NCBI RefSeq assembly: GCF_014645355.1
Contig: NZ_BMLS01000002.1
Span: forward strand, 434,001-498,000
Length of the DNA stretch: 64,000 nucleotides
Reading direction: 5' to 3'
DNA from: Bowmanella pacifica
GTDB lineage: Bacteria; Pseudomonadota; Gammaproteobacteria; Enterobacterales; Alteromonadaceae
In this document: positions 17,654 to 25,676 of the stretch, one piece after another
Layout of the letters: each line of letters begins with the position of its first letter
How positions within the stretch are numbered: the first letter of the stretch is position 1
Notes under the pieces: generated by a model
What the model was told of the DNA's origin: nothing
The model's input: the letters and a program-made list of their open reading frames with translations, nothing else
Databases searched by the model: none
Position numbers and translations under genes: made by a program

Positions 17654-18648
17654 GTAAACATCAGATATCCACCCTATTAGTCCTAAGCTGTCTTGGCAGC
17701 CAGGTCAGCATGGCAGACGTGGTCGACACAGACCTACTCACTGAGGTTAAAACGGCCTATTACCAGCGCGATTACCAGACACTGGCGCACCAGCTGCAAG
17801 CACCGGGGCTGTCACCACTGCAGCAGGATATATGGCAGGTTGCCCTGGCCGTTGCCCGCCAGGCCGACAATCAGAAAGACCTGCTACATGCACTGACCGA
17901 ACGCTATCAAGACAATGCCGAAGCCCACTACCAGGCTGGCAGGCTGTGGTATGAAGTAAAGGAAAACAGCAGTTTTATCAATAAGCTGGGCTATATCGAC
18001 TTACATGTGCAGCATATGCTGCGCGCCAATGAGCTGGCGCCCAACACACCAAAGTACATGTTCGAAGCGGCCAAAGCCTTGGCCTGGGAGAATTTATGGG
18101 GGTGGGATAAAGAGGCCGCCCAGCAATTGGTTGTCCAACTGGCCGCCCTTGATCAGCAATATCATCTGGTTGCCGCCATGGATTTTGCCCAAAACACCCA
18201 GGACAGCCGTACCGGCGAGCAACTGATCACTCAAGTCAAAACTGAATTTGCTGATAACCTGCGATTGATGGAGCGTGCGGCCCAGTTGCAGCTTACCTAT
18301 GATCAAAAAGCGCCTGCACAGCAGAGTTTTTACCAAAGCTGTATGCTAACGCCGCACGATGTGACTTTGTTGCCTAAATGGCGGGATGCCTGTCAATGGA
18401 GCGCCCATCTAAGCTTGCAGGGCTATGGCGAGAAAACCCAGGGCATGGCAGCCATCAGCCGTTTGTTAGAGGAAGATAAGGTTTATGACGAAGATTATGT
18501 GCAAAGTCTTCTGTTACAGGGTGAACTGGCAGAAGCCATGGCCCAGCCGCTTCTTGCCCGGCAGAGTTATGAGGATGCGCTTGCGATCACCAAAGATAAA
18601 GCCAGCCAAAAGCAGATTCGTCGTGCGTTAAAAGCGCTATCGAGATAA
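17650..18648 (+). CDS. Periplasmic TPR-like helical protein
   Basis: A 332-residue protein with a signal peptide (cleavage after SMA, about residue 22) and an all-helical body. TPR-like pairs are visible: AYYQRDYQTLAHQL, EAHYQAGRLWYE, MLRANELAPNTPKYMFEAAKAL and a C-terminal QPLLARQSYEDALAITKD. It starts within the stop codon of the ABC-M1 fusion gene (ATGA), so it is coupled to it and probably acts next to the periplasmic peptidase domain as a scaffold or substrate-binding partner. The precise role is unknown. Confidence 0.78.
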   Translation: MSKHQISTLLVLSCLGSQVSMADVVDTDLLTEVKTAYYQRDYQTLAHQLQAPGLSPLQQDIWQVALAVARQADNQKDLLHALTERYQDNAEAHYQAGRLWYEVKENSSFINKLGYIDLHVQHMLRANELAPNTPKYMFEAAKALAWENLWGWDKEAAQQLVVQLAALDQQYHLVAAMDFAQNTQDSRTGEQLITQVKTEFADNLRLMERAAQLQLTYDQKAPAQQSFYQSCMLTPHDVTLLPKWRDACQWSAHLSLQGYGEKTQGMAAISRLLEEDKVYDEDYVQSLLLQGELAEAMAQPLLARQSYEDALAITKDKASQKQIRRALKALSR

Positions 18649-18871
18649 CCCAAATTACCCGGCTGTAACAGCGGCAATAGCAAGCGGCTCTGCGCGCCGG
18701 GTTGCAACTCTTTGTTGGTAAGCTGCAAGTCGCCGGTATGATAAGGAGTAATTTGCTTCTATCGCACCAAGCCATAGCACATTCCGAATACAACCAAGGG
18801 GAAAGTTGCGACATACCGGTTTCAAGCCCTTTACTGAAACAGCAGCCCCAAAAAAGAATGAGCGGGGGAAT

Positions 18872-18914
18872 TACCGGACTAGGTGCCAGAGAGGGCTACC
18901 GCACCTAGCCGGTA
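18872..18914. other. Strong bulged inverted repeat between convergent genes
   Basis: The arms TACCGGACTAGGTGC (18872-18886) and GCACCTAGCCGGTA (18901-18914) pair over 14 bp with one bulged A, around a 14-base loop. There is no T-run after it, so it is not a textbook terminator. It lies just before the 3' end of the SemiSWEET gene and may terminate or stabilise either transcript. The 220 bases to its left contain no convincing gene. Confidence 0.6.
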
Positions 18915-18919
18915 GGTTG

Positions 18920-19195
18920 CTAAAACTGTGCAATTAACAGCGCGCTTTGCAGCAACAAGGCAATACTGTTGGTCACTATGATGGCTGGACGTTTAAAAAA
19001 CAGGCCATAGGCCAGCCAAAACGCGAAAACCAGCCAGTAACCGATAACAAAGGCCAGTGACATATTGCCTGGATCACTGCGCTGCCACTCACTGATCACT
19101 TGGGTAAGTTGCGCCAGGCAGCCCATCAAACCAATCAAGATACCGGCCATATCCCAATATTTTTCTTGCCGAACAACAGGCGAAATGGTCTCCAT
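18920..19195 (-). CDS. SemiSWEET-type sugar transporter
   Basis: A 91-residue membrane protein with three predicted helices (about residues 15-35, 46-65 and 70-90), the size and layout of SemiSWEET half-transporters, which dimerise to move sugars down a gradient. The two substrate-pocket residues of the family are present and correctly spaced: W60 (in FAFWLAYG) and N76 (in VTNSIALL), 16 apart. The PQ-like motif of helix 1 reads AQ instead of PQ. GGAG lies eight bases before the ATG. It follows the HAD phosphatase gene by 15 bases, so they form one unit facing a DeoR repressor. The sugar is unknown. Confidence 0.8.
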   Translation of the reverse strand: METISPVVRQEKYWDMAGILIGLMGCLAQLTQVISEWQRSDPGNMSLAFVIGYWLVFAFWLAYGLFFKRPAIIVTNSIALLLQSALLIAQF

Positions 19196-19210
19196 ACTTG
19201 CTTCTCCAGC

Positions 19211-19858
19211 TTAGCCTAACAGGGTTAGCAGCGGCTGATAGTCCACCACACGACCGACGATGCGCTGATGCCCGGTATGTAAATGCTGTGCCGCCTCGCC
19301 CACCACGATCACCTCGCACCCTGCAGCCAGGGCGGCGGCTACACCATTAGGAGAGTCTTCAAAAGCCAGGCAGCGGGCAGGATCTGCGTTAAGGTGACGC
19401 GCTGCAATCTGGAAATGCTCAGGATTCGGCTTACCCTGTTTAACATACTCCGCCGTAATTAATACGTCAGGAATGGGGAAGCCCACGGTTTGAAGACGCA
19501 TTCTGGCAACTGGCCCGGCGCTAGATGTGGCAATACCCCAGTTTTTCCCCCGCTGGCCCAGTGTATTAAGCATCCTAAACGCCCCTTCAATGGATACGAT
19601 ACCCGTCGCTTCCTTGGCCTCCTCGGCATTGAGCCAGGCCTCTTCCAAGTCAGCATCGAGATGGGGAGCCAGTTCAGGCAAAAAGTCGCGGATCCTTGAG
19701 CCATGACACAGTGCCAGCACCTGCTCAACATCCAGTTGATGAATAGCGCACCAGCGAGTACACACCTCGCGAATCGCTTCGGCTGAGTCCAGCAGTGTCC
19801 CGTCCATGTCGAAGATCACCGCCTCGTAACGTTCAAGATCAAAGTCAGAAGAAACCAT
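19211..19858 (-). CDS. HAD-IA family sugar phosphatase (HxpA/YfbT-like)
   Basis: A 215-residue cytosolic phosphatase. HAD motif I DMDGT has the nucleophile D17 and acid/base D19; motif II is a Ser in ATSSAG, motif III the Lys in KQGKPNPEHF, and motif IV FEDSPNG. A helical cap sits between motifs I and II (about residues 30-95). This set belongs to the beta-phosphoglucomutase/hexitol-phosphatase branch that dephosphorylates sugar or polyol phosphates. The ATG at 19858 is chosen over the TTG at 19861 because AAGGAG is well placed for it. It leads a unit with the SemiSWEET gene and diverges from a DeoR regulator. Confidence 0.88.
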   Translation of the reverse strand: MVSSDFDLERYEAVIFDMDGTLLDSAEAIREVCTRWCAIHQLDVEQVLALCHGSRIRDFLPELAPHLDADLEEAWLNAEEAKEATGIVSIEGAFRMLNTLGQRGKNWGIATSSAGPVARMRLQTVGFPIPDVLITAEYVKQGKPNPEHFQIAARHLNADPARCLAFEDSPNGVAAALAAGCEVIVVGEAAQHLHTGHQRIVGRVVDYQPLLTLLG

Positions 19859-19917
19859 CAAAACTCCTTACTGTGAATATGCGTCAATACGCCTGATTTT
19901 CGCCAGGCTCACGCAAA

Positions 19918-19989
19918 AACATGCAACAACAAGCAAAATATACCCTTGCTCATGCAGGACTATCAAGTAAAATCGGCAATAACATGCAA
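19918..19989. promoter_or_regulatory. AACATGCAA direct repeats, candidate DeoR operators
   Basis: AACATGCAA occurs at 19918-19926 and 19981-19989, exactly 63 bp apart (six helical turns), between the divergent HAD-SemiSWEET unit and the DeoR gene. The second copy lies just before the DeoR ribosome site. Helically phased paired sites suggest cooperative or looped repression. Assigning them to this DeoR protein is inference. Confidence 0.45.
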
Positions 19990-20003
19990 AAACAGGAAAA
20001 CTC

Positions 20004-20759
20004 ATGCTGCTGGCAGAGCGCCAATCTCTGATCCTTAAAGAGCTCAATGACAAAGGTCGCGTTTATGCGGCCGACTTGGCCCAGCAATTGGGTGTTTCCG
20101 AAGACACGGTGCGCCGGGATCTGAATCGTTTGGGCGAGATGCAACTGTTACGTCGTGTGCATGGTGGCGCGTTACCGCTGCAATTGGATGTGCCTGATTA
20201 CGCAGACCGCCTGGAACTAAAGCATCCAGACAAGCAAAAACGTGCCAATGCCGCCTTGAGTTATCTACAGACCGGCCAAACCATCTTACTGGACTCAGGT
20301 GAAACCTGCTTGTACCTGGCCAAGGCCCTGCCACGGGATATGCGCCTGACGGTTGTCACCGCCTGCCCTCTGATTGCTTGTGAACTGATGCACCATGACA
20401 AAGCCGATGTCATCGTGGTGGGTGGCAGCTTCTTTAAACCGGCACTGCGCAGTGTGGGTGCAGTAACCTGCAATATGCTGCGAAAAATGCGTTTTGACAT
20501 CTATTTTACCGGTGCCTGCGCCCTGCACCCGGAGCGGGGATTTACCGCTAAATATATGGAAGAAGCGGAGGTGATGCGTATTTCCGTGGAGCAATCCGAC
20601 AAAACCGTCGTCATGGGCGGCCCGGACCGCCTTGGCCTTATCGCCAACCATCAGGTGGCCAATGTCCGTGAACTGGATATCTTAATCACCGACCAAAGTG
20701 CCGACCCGGCGGTACTGCAAGCCCTGCGTGAACGGAATCTACATATCGTTCAGGTATAG
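20004..20759 (+). CDS. DeoR/GlpR family transcriptional repressor
   Basis: A 251-residue regulator. The N-terminal DeoR winged helix spans residues 1-57, with the family signature VYAADLAQQLGVSEDTVRRD followed by LLRRVHGGALP. The C-terminal sugar-phosphate-sensing domain (about 75-235) is phosphosugar-isomerase-like: ILLDSGETCLYLA, VVTACPLIACEL, VIVVGGSFF. Such repressors release DNA when they bind a phosphorylated sugar. AGGA precedes the ATG. It diverges from the HAD phosphatase-SemiSWEET unit across 145 bases with repeated AACATGCAA motifs, so it probably regulates that unit. Confidence 0.92.
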   Translation: MLLAERQSLILKELNDKGRVYAADLAQQLGVSEDTVRRDLNRLGEMQLLRRVHGGALPLQLDVPDYADRLELKHPDKQKRANAALSYLQTGQTILLDSGETCLYLAKALPRDMRLTVVTACPLIACELMHHDKADVIVVGGSFFKPALRSVGAVTCNMLRKMRFDIYFTGACALHPERGFTAKYMEEAEVMRISVEQSDKTVVMGGPDRLGLIANHQVANVRELDILITDQSADPAVLQALRERNLHIVQV

Positions 20760-20884
20760 CCTTTTCTTCGGCTAGCATTGGCCATGCTGGTGCTGCGCTG
20801 TAATTGCCGTCTTAGTTTCTCCTGGCTTTGCCGAGCCGCCAATTCAGGCTATGCTAGGTGTAAGCTAAACAAGAGGGGCAGTCT

Positions 20885-21271
20885 ATGGCTGAGCAACTAG
20901 CGTGCTGGCAATGCGGGCAAGTACAAAAAACGCTGCTTTTACCCCTGTCACGGCGCGAAGAATGCGACGCCTGTGGCGCAGATCTGCATGTTTGTAAACA
21001 ATGCCAGCATTTCGATGGTCGCCATTGCAACGAACAGCGCTCACAACCGCCCAGCGACAAAGAAAAAGCCAATTTTTGTGATTACTTTCACCTTTCTTAC
21101 AAGGCCTATCAAGGTGGTTACCAGGATAAAAATGCCAGCGCCAAAGCCAAACTCGCGGCACTTTTTGGCGACATCCAAGAACCAACAACACCAGCTCCAA
21201 AGTCCGCCCCAAGCAAAAGTCCTGCCGAACTTGCCGAGGAAAAGCTGAGAAAACTGCTGGGCGGTGATTAA
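20885..21271 (+). CDS. Zinc-ribbon-like cytoplasmic protein of unknown function
   Basis: A 128-residue soluble protein. It holds several Cys pairs: CWQC at residues 7-10, CDAC at about 27-30, CKQCQHF at 37-43, then single Cys residues in RHCNE and NFCDYF. This pattern suggests one or two zinc sites. The C-terminal third is a Pro/Ala/Lys-rich linker followed by a charged helix (SPAELAEEKLRKLLG). AGGGG lies before the ATG. No signal peptide or catalytic motif is seen. Similar small proteins are annotated as hypothetical in gammaproteobacteria; no function is proposed. Confidence 0.75.
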   Translation: MAEQLACWQCGQVQKTLLLPLSRREECDACGADLHVCKQCQHFDGRHCNEQRSQPPSDKEKANFCDYFHLSYKAYQGGYQDKNASAKAKLAALFGDIQEPTTPAPKSAPSKSPAELAEEKLRKLLGGD

Positions 21272-21366
21272 GTCCAACAAAACCTTTTTATCCGATACAC
21301 GAAAAATGTCGACACCCGGCATGCTCATTCGACCATAAGCCGAAACAAACCAAAAAGGAGACAAAA

Positions 21367-21747
21367 ATGAAGTTTATTTGTTTGGGCTATCTGGATGAGT
21401 CCATGTGGCAGGAGATGAGCGATACACAAGCCGCGGCACTGATGGAAAAATGCTTTGCCTATGATGATCTGCTGCGCCGCGAGGGCCACTTTATTGGTGG
21501 GGAAGCCTTAGCCGGAGCCAAGCAAGCAGTGACGTTGCGCAGCCAAAAGGGGAAAATCAACATCACAGATGGCCCCTTTACTGAAACCAAAGAAATACTG
21601 GGCGGCATACTGGTCCTGGAAGCGCGAGATATGCAGCAGGCCATTGAATTAATCAAAGCCCACCCTGGTGTTGGTATCGGGCCATTTGAAATCCGTCCCG
21701 TGGACGAACAAATAGAGCGAATAATGGCGGCCCGGCAATCTGCTTAG
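21367..21747 (+). CDS. YCII-domain (DGPF-type) protein
   Basis: A 126-residue protein with a ferredoxin-like YCII fold. It starts MKFICLGYLDES, contains the DGPF tetrapeptide (in ITDGPFTETKEILGG) and ends with the EIRPVDE strand typical of the PhnB/DGPF branch. Members are small putative enzymes with a conserved His-Asp pair, but this branch has no proven reaction; some are fused to or sit beside ECF sigma factors, which is not the case here. A strong AAAGGAG site precedes the ATG and a terminator follows immediately, so it is a single-gene unit. Confidence 0.85.
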   Translation: MKFICLGYLDESMWQEMSDTQAAALMEKCFAYDDLLRREGHFIGGEALAGAKQAVTLRSQKGKINITDGPFTETKEILGGILVLEARDMQQAIELIKAHPGVGIGPFEIRPVDEQIERIMAARQSA

Positions 21748-21776
21748 AAAAAAGAGCCGCTAATGCGGCTCTTTTC
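21748..21776. terminator. Rho-independent terminator, bidirectional
   Basis: The arms AAAAGAGCCGC and GCGGCTCTTTT enclose a TAAT loop. The hairpin lies directly after the YCII gene and before the 3' end of the opposing gene. Confidence 0.88.
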
Positions 21777-21779
21777 AGA

Positions 21780-22298
21780 TCAACACCCCGTTATCCGCCC
21801 CAGTTTGTATTCCAAACGCACCAGGGCCAGCTTATCCCAAGCTTCACTTGGGTAACCTTCAAGCAGGTTTCGCGACAATCTCTGCCAGTCAAAGGTATCT
21901 GGGGCAGGCAACCCCAGAATATCTGCATACACAGGCTCGGCCACCACAAACTGATGTTTGTACGGATAAAGACAATAACGAGGGTCGGACAGCATCTCCC
22001 TGGCTTGGGCATAGTGCGCAAACCAGAGGTTAACTAAGCTACCACAGGCATTTTCGTACCAGAAAGTACCAAAGTCGGCTCCTTGTTCTAACGGCAATGA
22101 GCCACTTAATACCTGCTTAGCGTGGTGCCAGTCCTTAAATCCCAAACGACGGGCCAACAGCGTTTGGCAATGTTTCAGTTGCCAGTCTTCATTTTGTACG
22201 TGGGGTGACTGACTTAACCAGCTTGGCATTTGTCCTTCACGTATTTCTTTAAGCAACTTTTTCGAGCGCACTTTTAGCTCATTAACGGCCAGCTGCAT
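21780..22298 (-). CDS. Conserved hypothetical protein downstream of MATE pump
   Basis: A 172-residue soluble protein without signal peptide. The N-terminal half is helical and basic (VNELKVRSKKLLKEIREG) and includes QTLLARRLGFKDWHHAKQVL, a motif style seen in glyoxalase-related and ankyrin-associated hypothetical proteins. The C-terminal half is rich in aromatic residues (DPRYCLYPYKHQFVVAEP). Its start lies 17 bases inside the 3' end of the MATE gene, so the two are co-transcribed and probably translationally coupled. No function can be assigned. Confidence 0.7.
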   Translation of the reverse strand: MQLAVNELKVRSKKLLKEIREGQMPSWLSQSPHVQNEDWQLKHCQTLLARRLGFKDWHHAKQVLSGSLPLEQGADFGTFWYENACGSLVNLWFAHYAQAREMLSDPRYCLYPYKHQFVVAEPVYADILGLPAPDTFDWQRLSRNLLEGYPSEAWDKLALVRLEYKLGRITGC

Positions 22299-23682
22299 AA
22301 GCCACCTCCTTCGTTACTGTTGGCCATAGACTCTGTCGGTTAAGCACAACCAGACAGGTTACTAACACCACTGACATCAGTTCTGCGCCAGGAAAGGCGT
22401 ACCACATCACATCTAGCCCGGCCCACCAAGCCAGTACCACCAGCAGCGGGATCATAAACAGGTAGGTTTTCGCCATGGAGACAAACAACGCCAAACCCGG
22501 TTTACCCAAGGCCTGCATAGTCGCGATGGCTACAGCACTAATTCCTGCAATAGGTAAGGCCATATACAGTACCTGAGCAATGTCGCTCGCCATGTTGATT
22601 TGCATTACGTCATGGCTGAACATCCCAGCAATCGCCGGCATTGTCAGCCCCAGTAATAAGGCCATCAAGCTGAGGTACCCGGATATGGATAACAGCGCCA
22701 ACTTAACGCTCCGGCCTGCCAGTTCAAGGTTTCCCGCACCAGCATGGTAGGCGGTCATGGTTTGACAACTGTGGGTCATGGCTATCATTGGCAAGGTGAT
22801 AAAGATACTGATCCTACCCAAAATACCGTAAGCCGCGAGCAGGCTCTCCCCCTGCATATTCGCCAGCCTGGCTATTTGGATAGTGCAGGTCAACATTACC
22901 AAAGCGCCGCCTAGATACATCAGCGTTACCGGTAACCCCTGCAGTACAATTTGCTTGGCCCATGGGCTTTGCCACGCCGGCCTTAATGCCGTGCGCAGCG
23001 AAGGCATACGTCCCAAGGCCCTTAACGCATAAAGCCAGGCCAGACACTGCGAGAGCAAAGTAGCAAAAGCGGCACCTGCCACGCCCCAGTTCAGCGCAAT
23101 GATAAACACAGCATCCAGGGCAATATTGCTTACCGCCCCCAACAGTATGGTGAGAAACAACACATTGCTGTGCCCCACACCACGATGAATATCCGCCACC
23201 AAGGACAAACTAAACAGCGCAATAGTCCCAATGCCGCTGATCATCAGATACAGCCAGGCATGATGGTAGAGCTTATCGCTCAGCCCCATTTCGCCGAGCA
23301 GCCAAGGCCCGGCAAACAGGGTTAGTATGGCCACCAACAGGGCAAAACCGAGCGCCAAACTGTTCGCCGTGCCGATGATACGGTGGCAATCCTGTAAGCG
23401 CCCAGCCCCAAGGCTGCGGCTTAACAATACGGATGCACCATTACTGAATAACGCCGCCAGAGACACCAGGGCAATTTGCAAAGGGAACACAGCCGATACC
23501 GCAGCAAAGGCGTCAGAGCCGACAAAACGCGCTATAAACATGGCGTCGACTAAGGTATGTACACCATTTAACAGCATACCCACGGCCATGGGCACACTGA
23601 GTTTAAGAAACACAGATAGCACGGCTGGGGACGAAAGTAGTGAAGAAGTGGATGTCGCAGCGACATCACTATTGCTAGTCAC
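22282..23682 (-). CDS. MATE family efflux transporter
   Basis: A 466-residue inner-membrane transporter with 12 predicted helices in two pseudo-symmetric halves. The opening LKLSVPMAVGMLLNGVHTLVDAMFIAR-type segment is typical of MATE/DinF pumps that exchange Na+ or H+ for drugs or metabolites. The start is a GTG, decided by an AGGAG site nine bases upstream. The N-terminal Ser/Thr-rich stretch before helix 1 is short. It is translationally coupled to a small hypothetical gene downstream. The substrate is not predictable from the sequence. Confidence 0.92.
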   Translation of the reverse strand: MTSNSDVAATSTSSLLSSPAVLSVFLKLSVPMAVGMLLNGVHTLVDAMFIARFVGSDAFAAVSAVFPLQIALVSLAALFSNGASVLLSRSLGAGRLQDCHRIIGTANSLALGFALLVAILTLFAGPWLLGEMGLSDKLYHHAWLYLMISGIGTIALFSLSLVADIHRGVGHSNVLFLTILLGAVSNIALDAVFIIALNWGVAGAAFATLLSQCLAWLYALRALGRMPSLRTALRPAWQSPWAKQIVLQGLPVTLMYLGGALVMLTCTIQIARLANMQGESLLAAYGILGRISIFITLPMIAMTHSCQTMTAYHAGAGNLELAGRSVKLALLSISGYLSLMALLLGLTMPAIAGMFSHDVMQINMASDIAQVLYMALPIAGISAVAIATMQALGKPGLALFVSMAKTYLFMIPLLVVLAWWAGLDVMWYAFPGAELMSVVLVTCLVVLNRQSLWPTVTKEVAYAAGR

Positions 23683-23832
23683 AATTCAATTCTCCTAAGT
23701 TTACTGGCATTCCGCAAAGCCAACTTAGTTCAAATTGAACCGTCAAATAGGGATTATCAGAGTGAATTCATCTTCTGCGGACAGGCGTCTCTGTCACCTG
23801 AGGCGCTAATAATAGGCCTCAGAATGACGATG

Positions 23833-24186
23833 TCAACCACGAAAACGTTCCAACCTGGCTTCCCAGTTTCCACCGTCTTGCGCCATACAAGCTTCTTCAT
23901 TATCCATCCGCACATTGCGGCGGATATCTTTGGGACGAATACCGGCTTTGAGCAAGCGGGTCTGAATTTCCTTACGCATTCTGACATCCAGACTATCGCT
24001 TAACACTTGTTGCATCTGGGTTTGGGTCACAAATACACAGCTCACCACCAGGCTGTCGGGAAAGCGATTATGACTGACCGTATGGGTTAACCAATCAAAG
24101 CCGATATCCCAGCGTTTAAACTCCTCGCACGCCAGTGTCAGGGCATTGATGAGATTTTTTTCCAGTTTCGCGGTGGTTTTGTTCAT
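23833..24186 (-). CDS. Conserved hypothetical protein (homologues often labelled 'Fis family')
   Basis: A 117-residue cytosolic protein beginning MNKTTAKLEKNL; the in-frame extension to 24228 is unlikely to be translated. The core reads GFDWLTHTVSHNRFPDSLVVSCVF and ends RMDNEEACMAQDGGNWEARL. I recall homologues in Pseudomonas and Shewanella being labelled 'Fis family transcriptional regulator', but no helix-turn-helix is apparent here and that label should not be trusted. It stands alone, about 150 bases from the MATE gene. Confidence 0.7.
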   Translation of the reverse strand: MNKTTAKLEKNLINALTLACEEFKRWDIGFDWLTHTVSHNRFPDSLVVSCVFVTQTQMQQVLSDSLDVRMRKEIQTRLLKAGIRPKDIRRNVRMDNEEACMAQDGGNWEARLERFRG

Positions 24187-24391
24187 TATGAATTTCCGGC
24201 TCGGGCTTGATTCTGTTGAGACAGGCAAGCTTTACCACTCGCCTAATACTGCGCTAAGTACCACACCGGGTGTCATGAGTGAAATAAATTCTATAACGGC
24301 ATACCTTTTTCAACGATGCCTTTAGTCGCCAATACATAAGTTTTGCAGGCGAGTTAGACCAATAACACAGCGCATCGGCTCTGCGTCCACT

Positions 24392-24946
24392 TCACAGGCA
24401 GGCATGTACGCCAGACATCATCTTTCTATTCTGCTGATAAAGAATCAAAGCGAAGATAACCTCAATAGCGCCACCAGCAAAGGCCCCAACAATAAAGGGC
24501 ACGGCGAGTAGAGTTAGAATAAACCCAGAAAGCATTAGCATTCCCCCCAGTGCCCAGTAAACGTTTAAACCGTACAGCGTCTGAAAAGTTAAATACCTGG
24601 CACCAATAATGATCAACATCACGGGATAAAATAGAGCACTGTTTAGCTGAGCTATAACAAAGGCAATAAAAAGACCACCAAAGAGTATACCTAAGCCCTC
24701 AATGGCCAACTTACCCAACATGTTGTCAGATGAATGCTTGCCCGTTGAGCCAAGTAATTTAGAAAAGACGATAGCTAATGGAAAGATGAACATACCACCA
24801 ATAAATAACGTCATCATACTTGCCACTGACGAAGCATAAAGGCCGACAGCGCCTGCCAAACACCAAATTATGCCTGAAGCCAGCGCGCCTGTTGCACCGC
24901 CCAAATAAGCACGACGCATATCCGATTGTGACTCAATGAAATTCAT
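24392..24946 (-). CDS. Multi-pass membrane protein, DUF7010-like
   Basis: A 184-residue integral membrane protein with about six hydrophobic helices (around residues 13-36, 42-62, 80-100, 104-124, 130-150 and 152-172). Loops between them are short and it has no enzymatic motif. The start MNFIESQSDMRRAYLGGATGA resembles what I remember of DUF7010 proteins, a low-certainty match. It is a single gene with about 200 bases on either side that show nothing clear. Confidence 0.65.
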   Translation of the reverse strand: MNFIESQSDMRRAYLGGATGALASGIIWCLAGAVGLYASSVASMMTLFIGGMFIFPLAIVFSKLLGSTGKHSSDNMLGKLAIEGLGILFGGLFIAFVIAQLNSALFYPVMLIIIGARYLTFQTLYGLNVYWALGGMLMLSGFILTLLAVPFIVGAFAGGAIEVIFALILYQQNRKMMSGVHACL

Positions 24947-25157
24947 TTATCTTCAATACCCATCGTTGGTTAAAAGAACTAACTTACCTGAAATCCGAAT
25001 TCTATGGACAGTTTTACCTTGAACAAAGAAAGTCGCCCTAAACCCTGGCGTCCTATGCCATTAATTGACGTATAGAGACAATTTGTACGTGACAAGTTTT
25101 ACTAGAAATACATAATACAAACAAATAGTTAGTTGTTTCATCCGAAATAAAGCAAAA

Positions 25158-25676
25158 ATGAGAAAAATGAAGTTATCCATAGTGAAAAGAGTCTTAAGCA
25201 GTATCGTAGTTGTCTTTCTCGCCGCCTGTAATACAGACCATGGCCCCCGAGAACAGCCTTTACAGATAGTAGACGTAACAATTCATACCGATTCACAGGC
25301 CGCGCCAAGAGAAAGTCATCGCCTTATCATGCATTTCAACCGGGCACTCACCGAACAAGAGCTCTCATCCGCACGGGGACATGTCACCCCGAGATATACC
25401 TATGGTTTTACCTATGAGATTGAAACAAACAGCGGTCATAAAATTGAACGCAAGCGAACCAAAGACATTATGCAGTACTTCATTCGGGACAAAGGTAAAG
25501 CTTATCTCCTGACCTCGGAAAGTGATCATCATCCATTAAGAGGCTTTAACAGCGAAGTGGATAAAGCCTTTCAGTCAGGCAATATAAGCAGTATAAAAGT
25601 GCAGCTTTTTCAGCAAGATAAGCAGGATAAGGACGCCAACTACCAACTGTTGCAGGAAATCACCTTTAGCCAATAA
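25158..25676 (+). CDS. Small lipoprotein of unknown function
   Basis: A 172-residue protein with a lipoprotein signal peptide: a basic start, a hydrophobic stretch VLSSIVVVFLAAC and a lipobox with Cys at residue 24. Position +2 is Asn, not Asp, which favours outer-membrane sorting. The mature part is polar, with two similar long strand-rich segments and many charged residues, and has no recognised domain. ATG 25158 or ATG 25167 could be the start. Its 3' end overlaps the opposing acpH gene by 11 bases. Confidence 0.72.
   Translation: MRKMKLSIVKRVLSSIVVVFLAACNTDHGPREQPLQIVDVTIHTDSQAAPRESHRLIMHFNRALTEQELSSARGHVTPRYTYGFTYEIETNSGHKIERKRTKDIMQYFIRDKGKAYLLTSESDHHPLRGFNSEVDKAFQSGNISSIKVQLFQQDKQDKDANYQLLQEITFSQ

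Noticed and set aside
18702-18908. A 68-codon frame in the gap before the SemiSWEET gene
   Set aside because: It has no convincing ribosome site, runs through the inverted repeat and shows no family pattern.
18872-18914. Integron attC site
   Set aside because: The bulged hairpin lacks the attC core sites (RYYYAAC and GTTRRRY) in the correct places, and no integrase is seen.
23833-24186. Fis-type DNA-binding regulator
   Set aside because: Common database label for similar proteins, but no helix-turn-helix is visible in the sequence.
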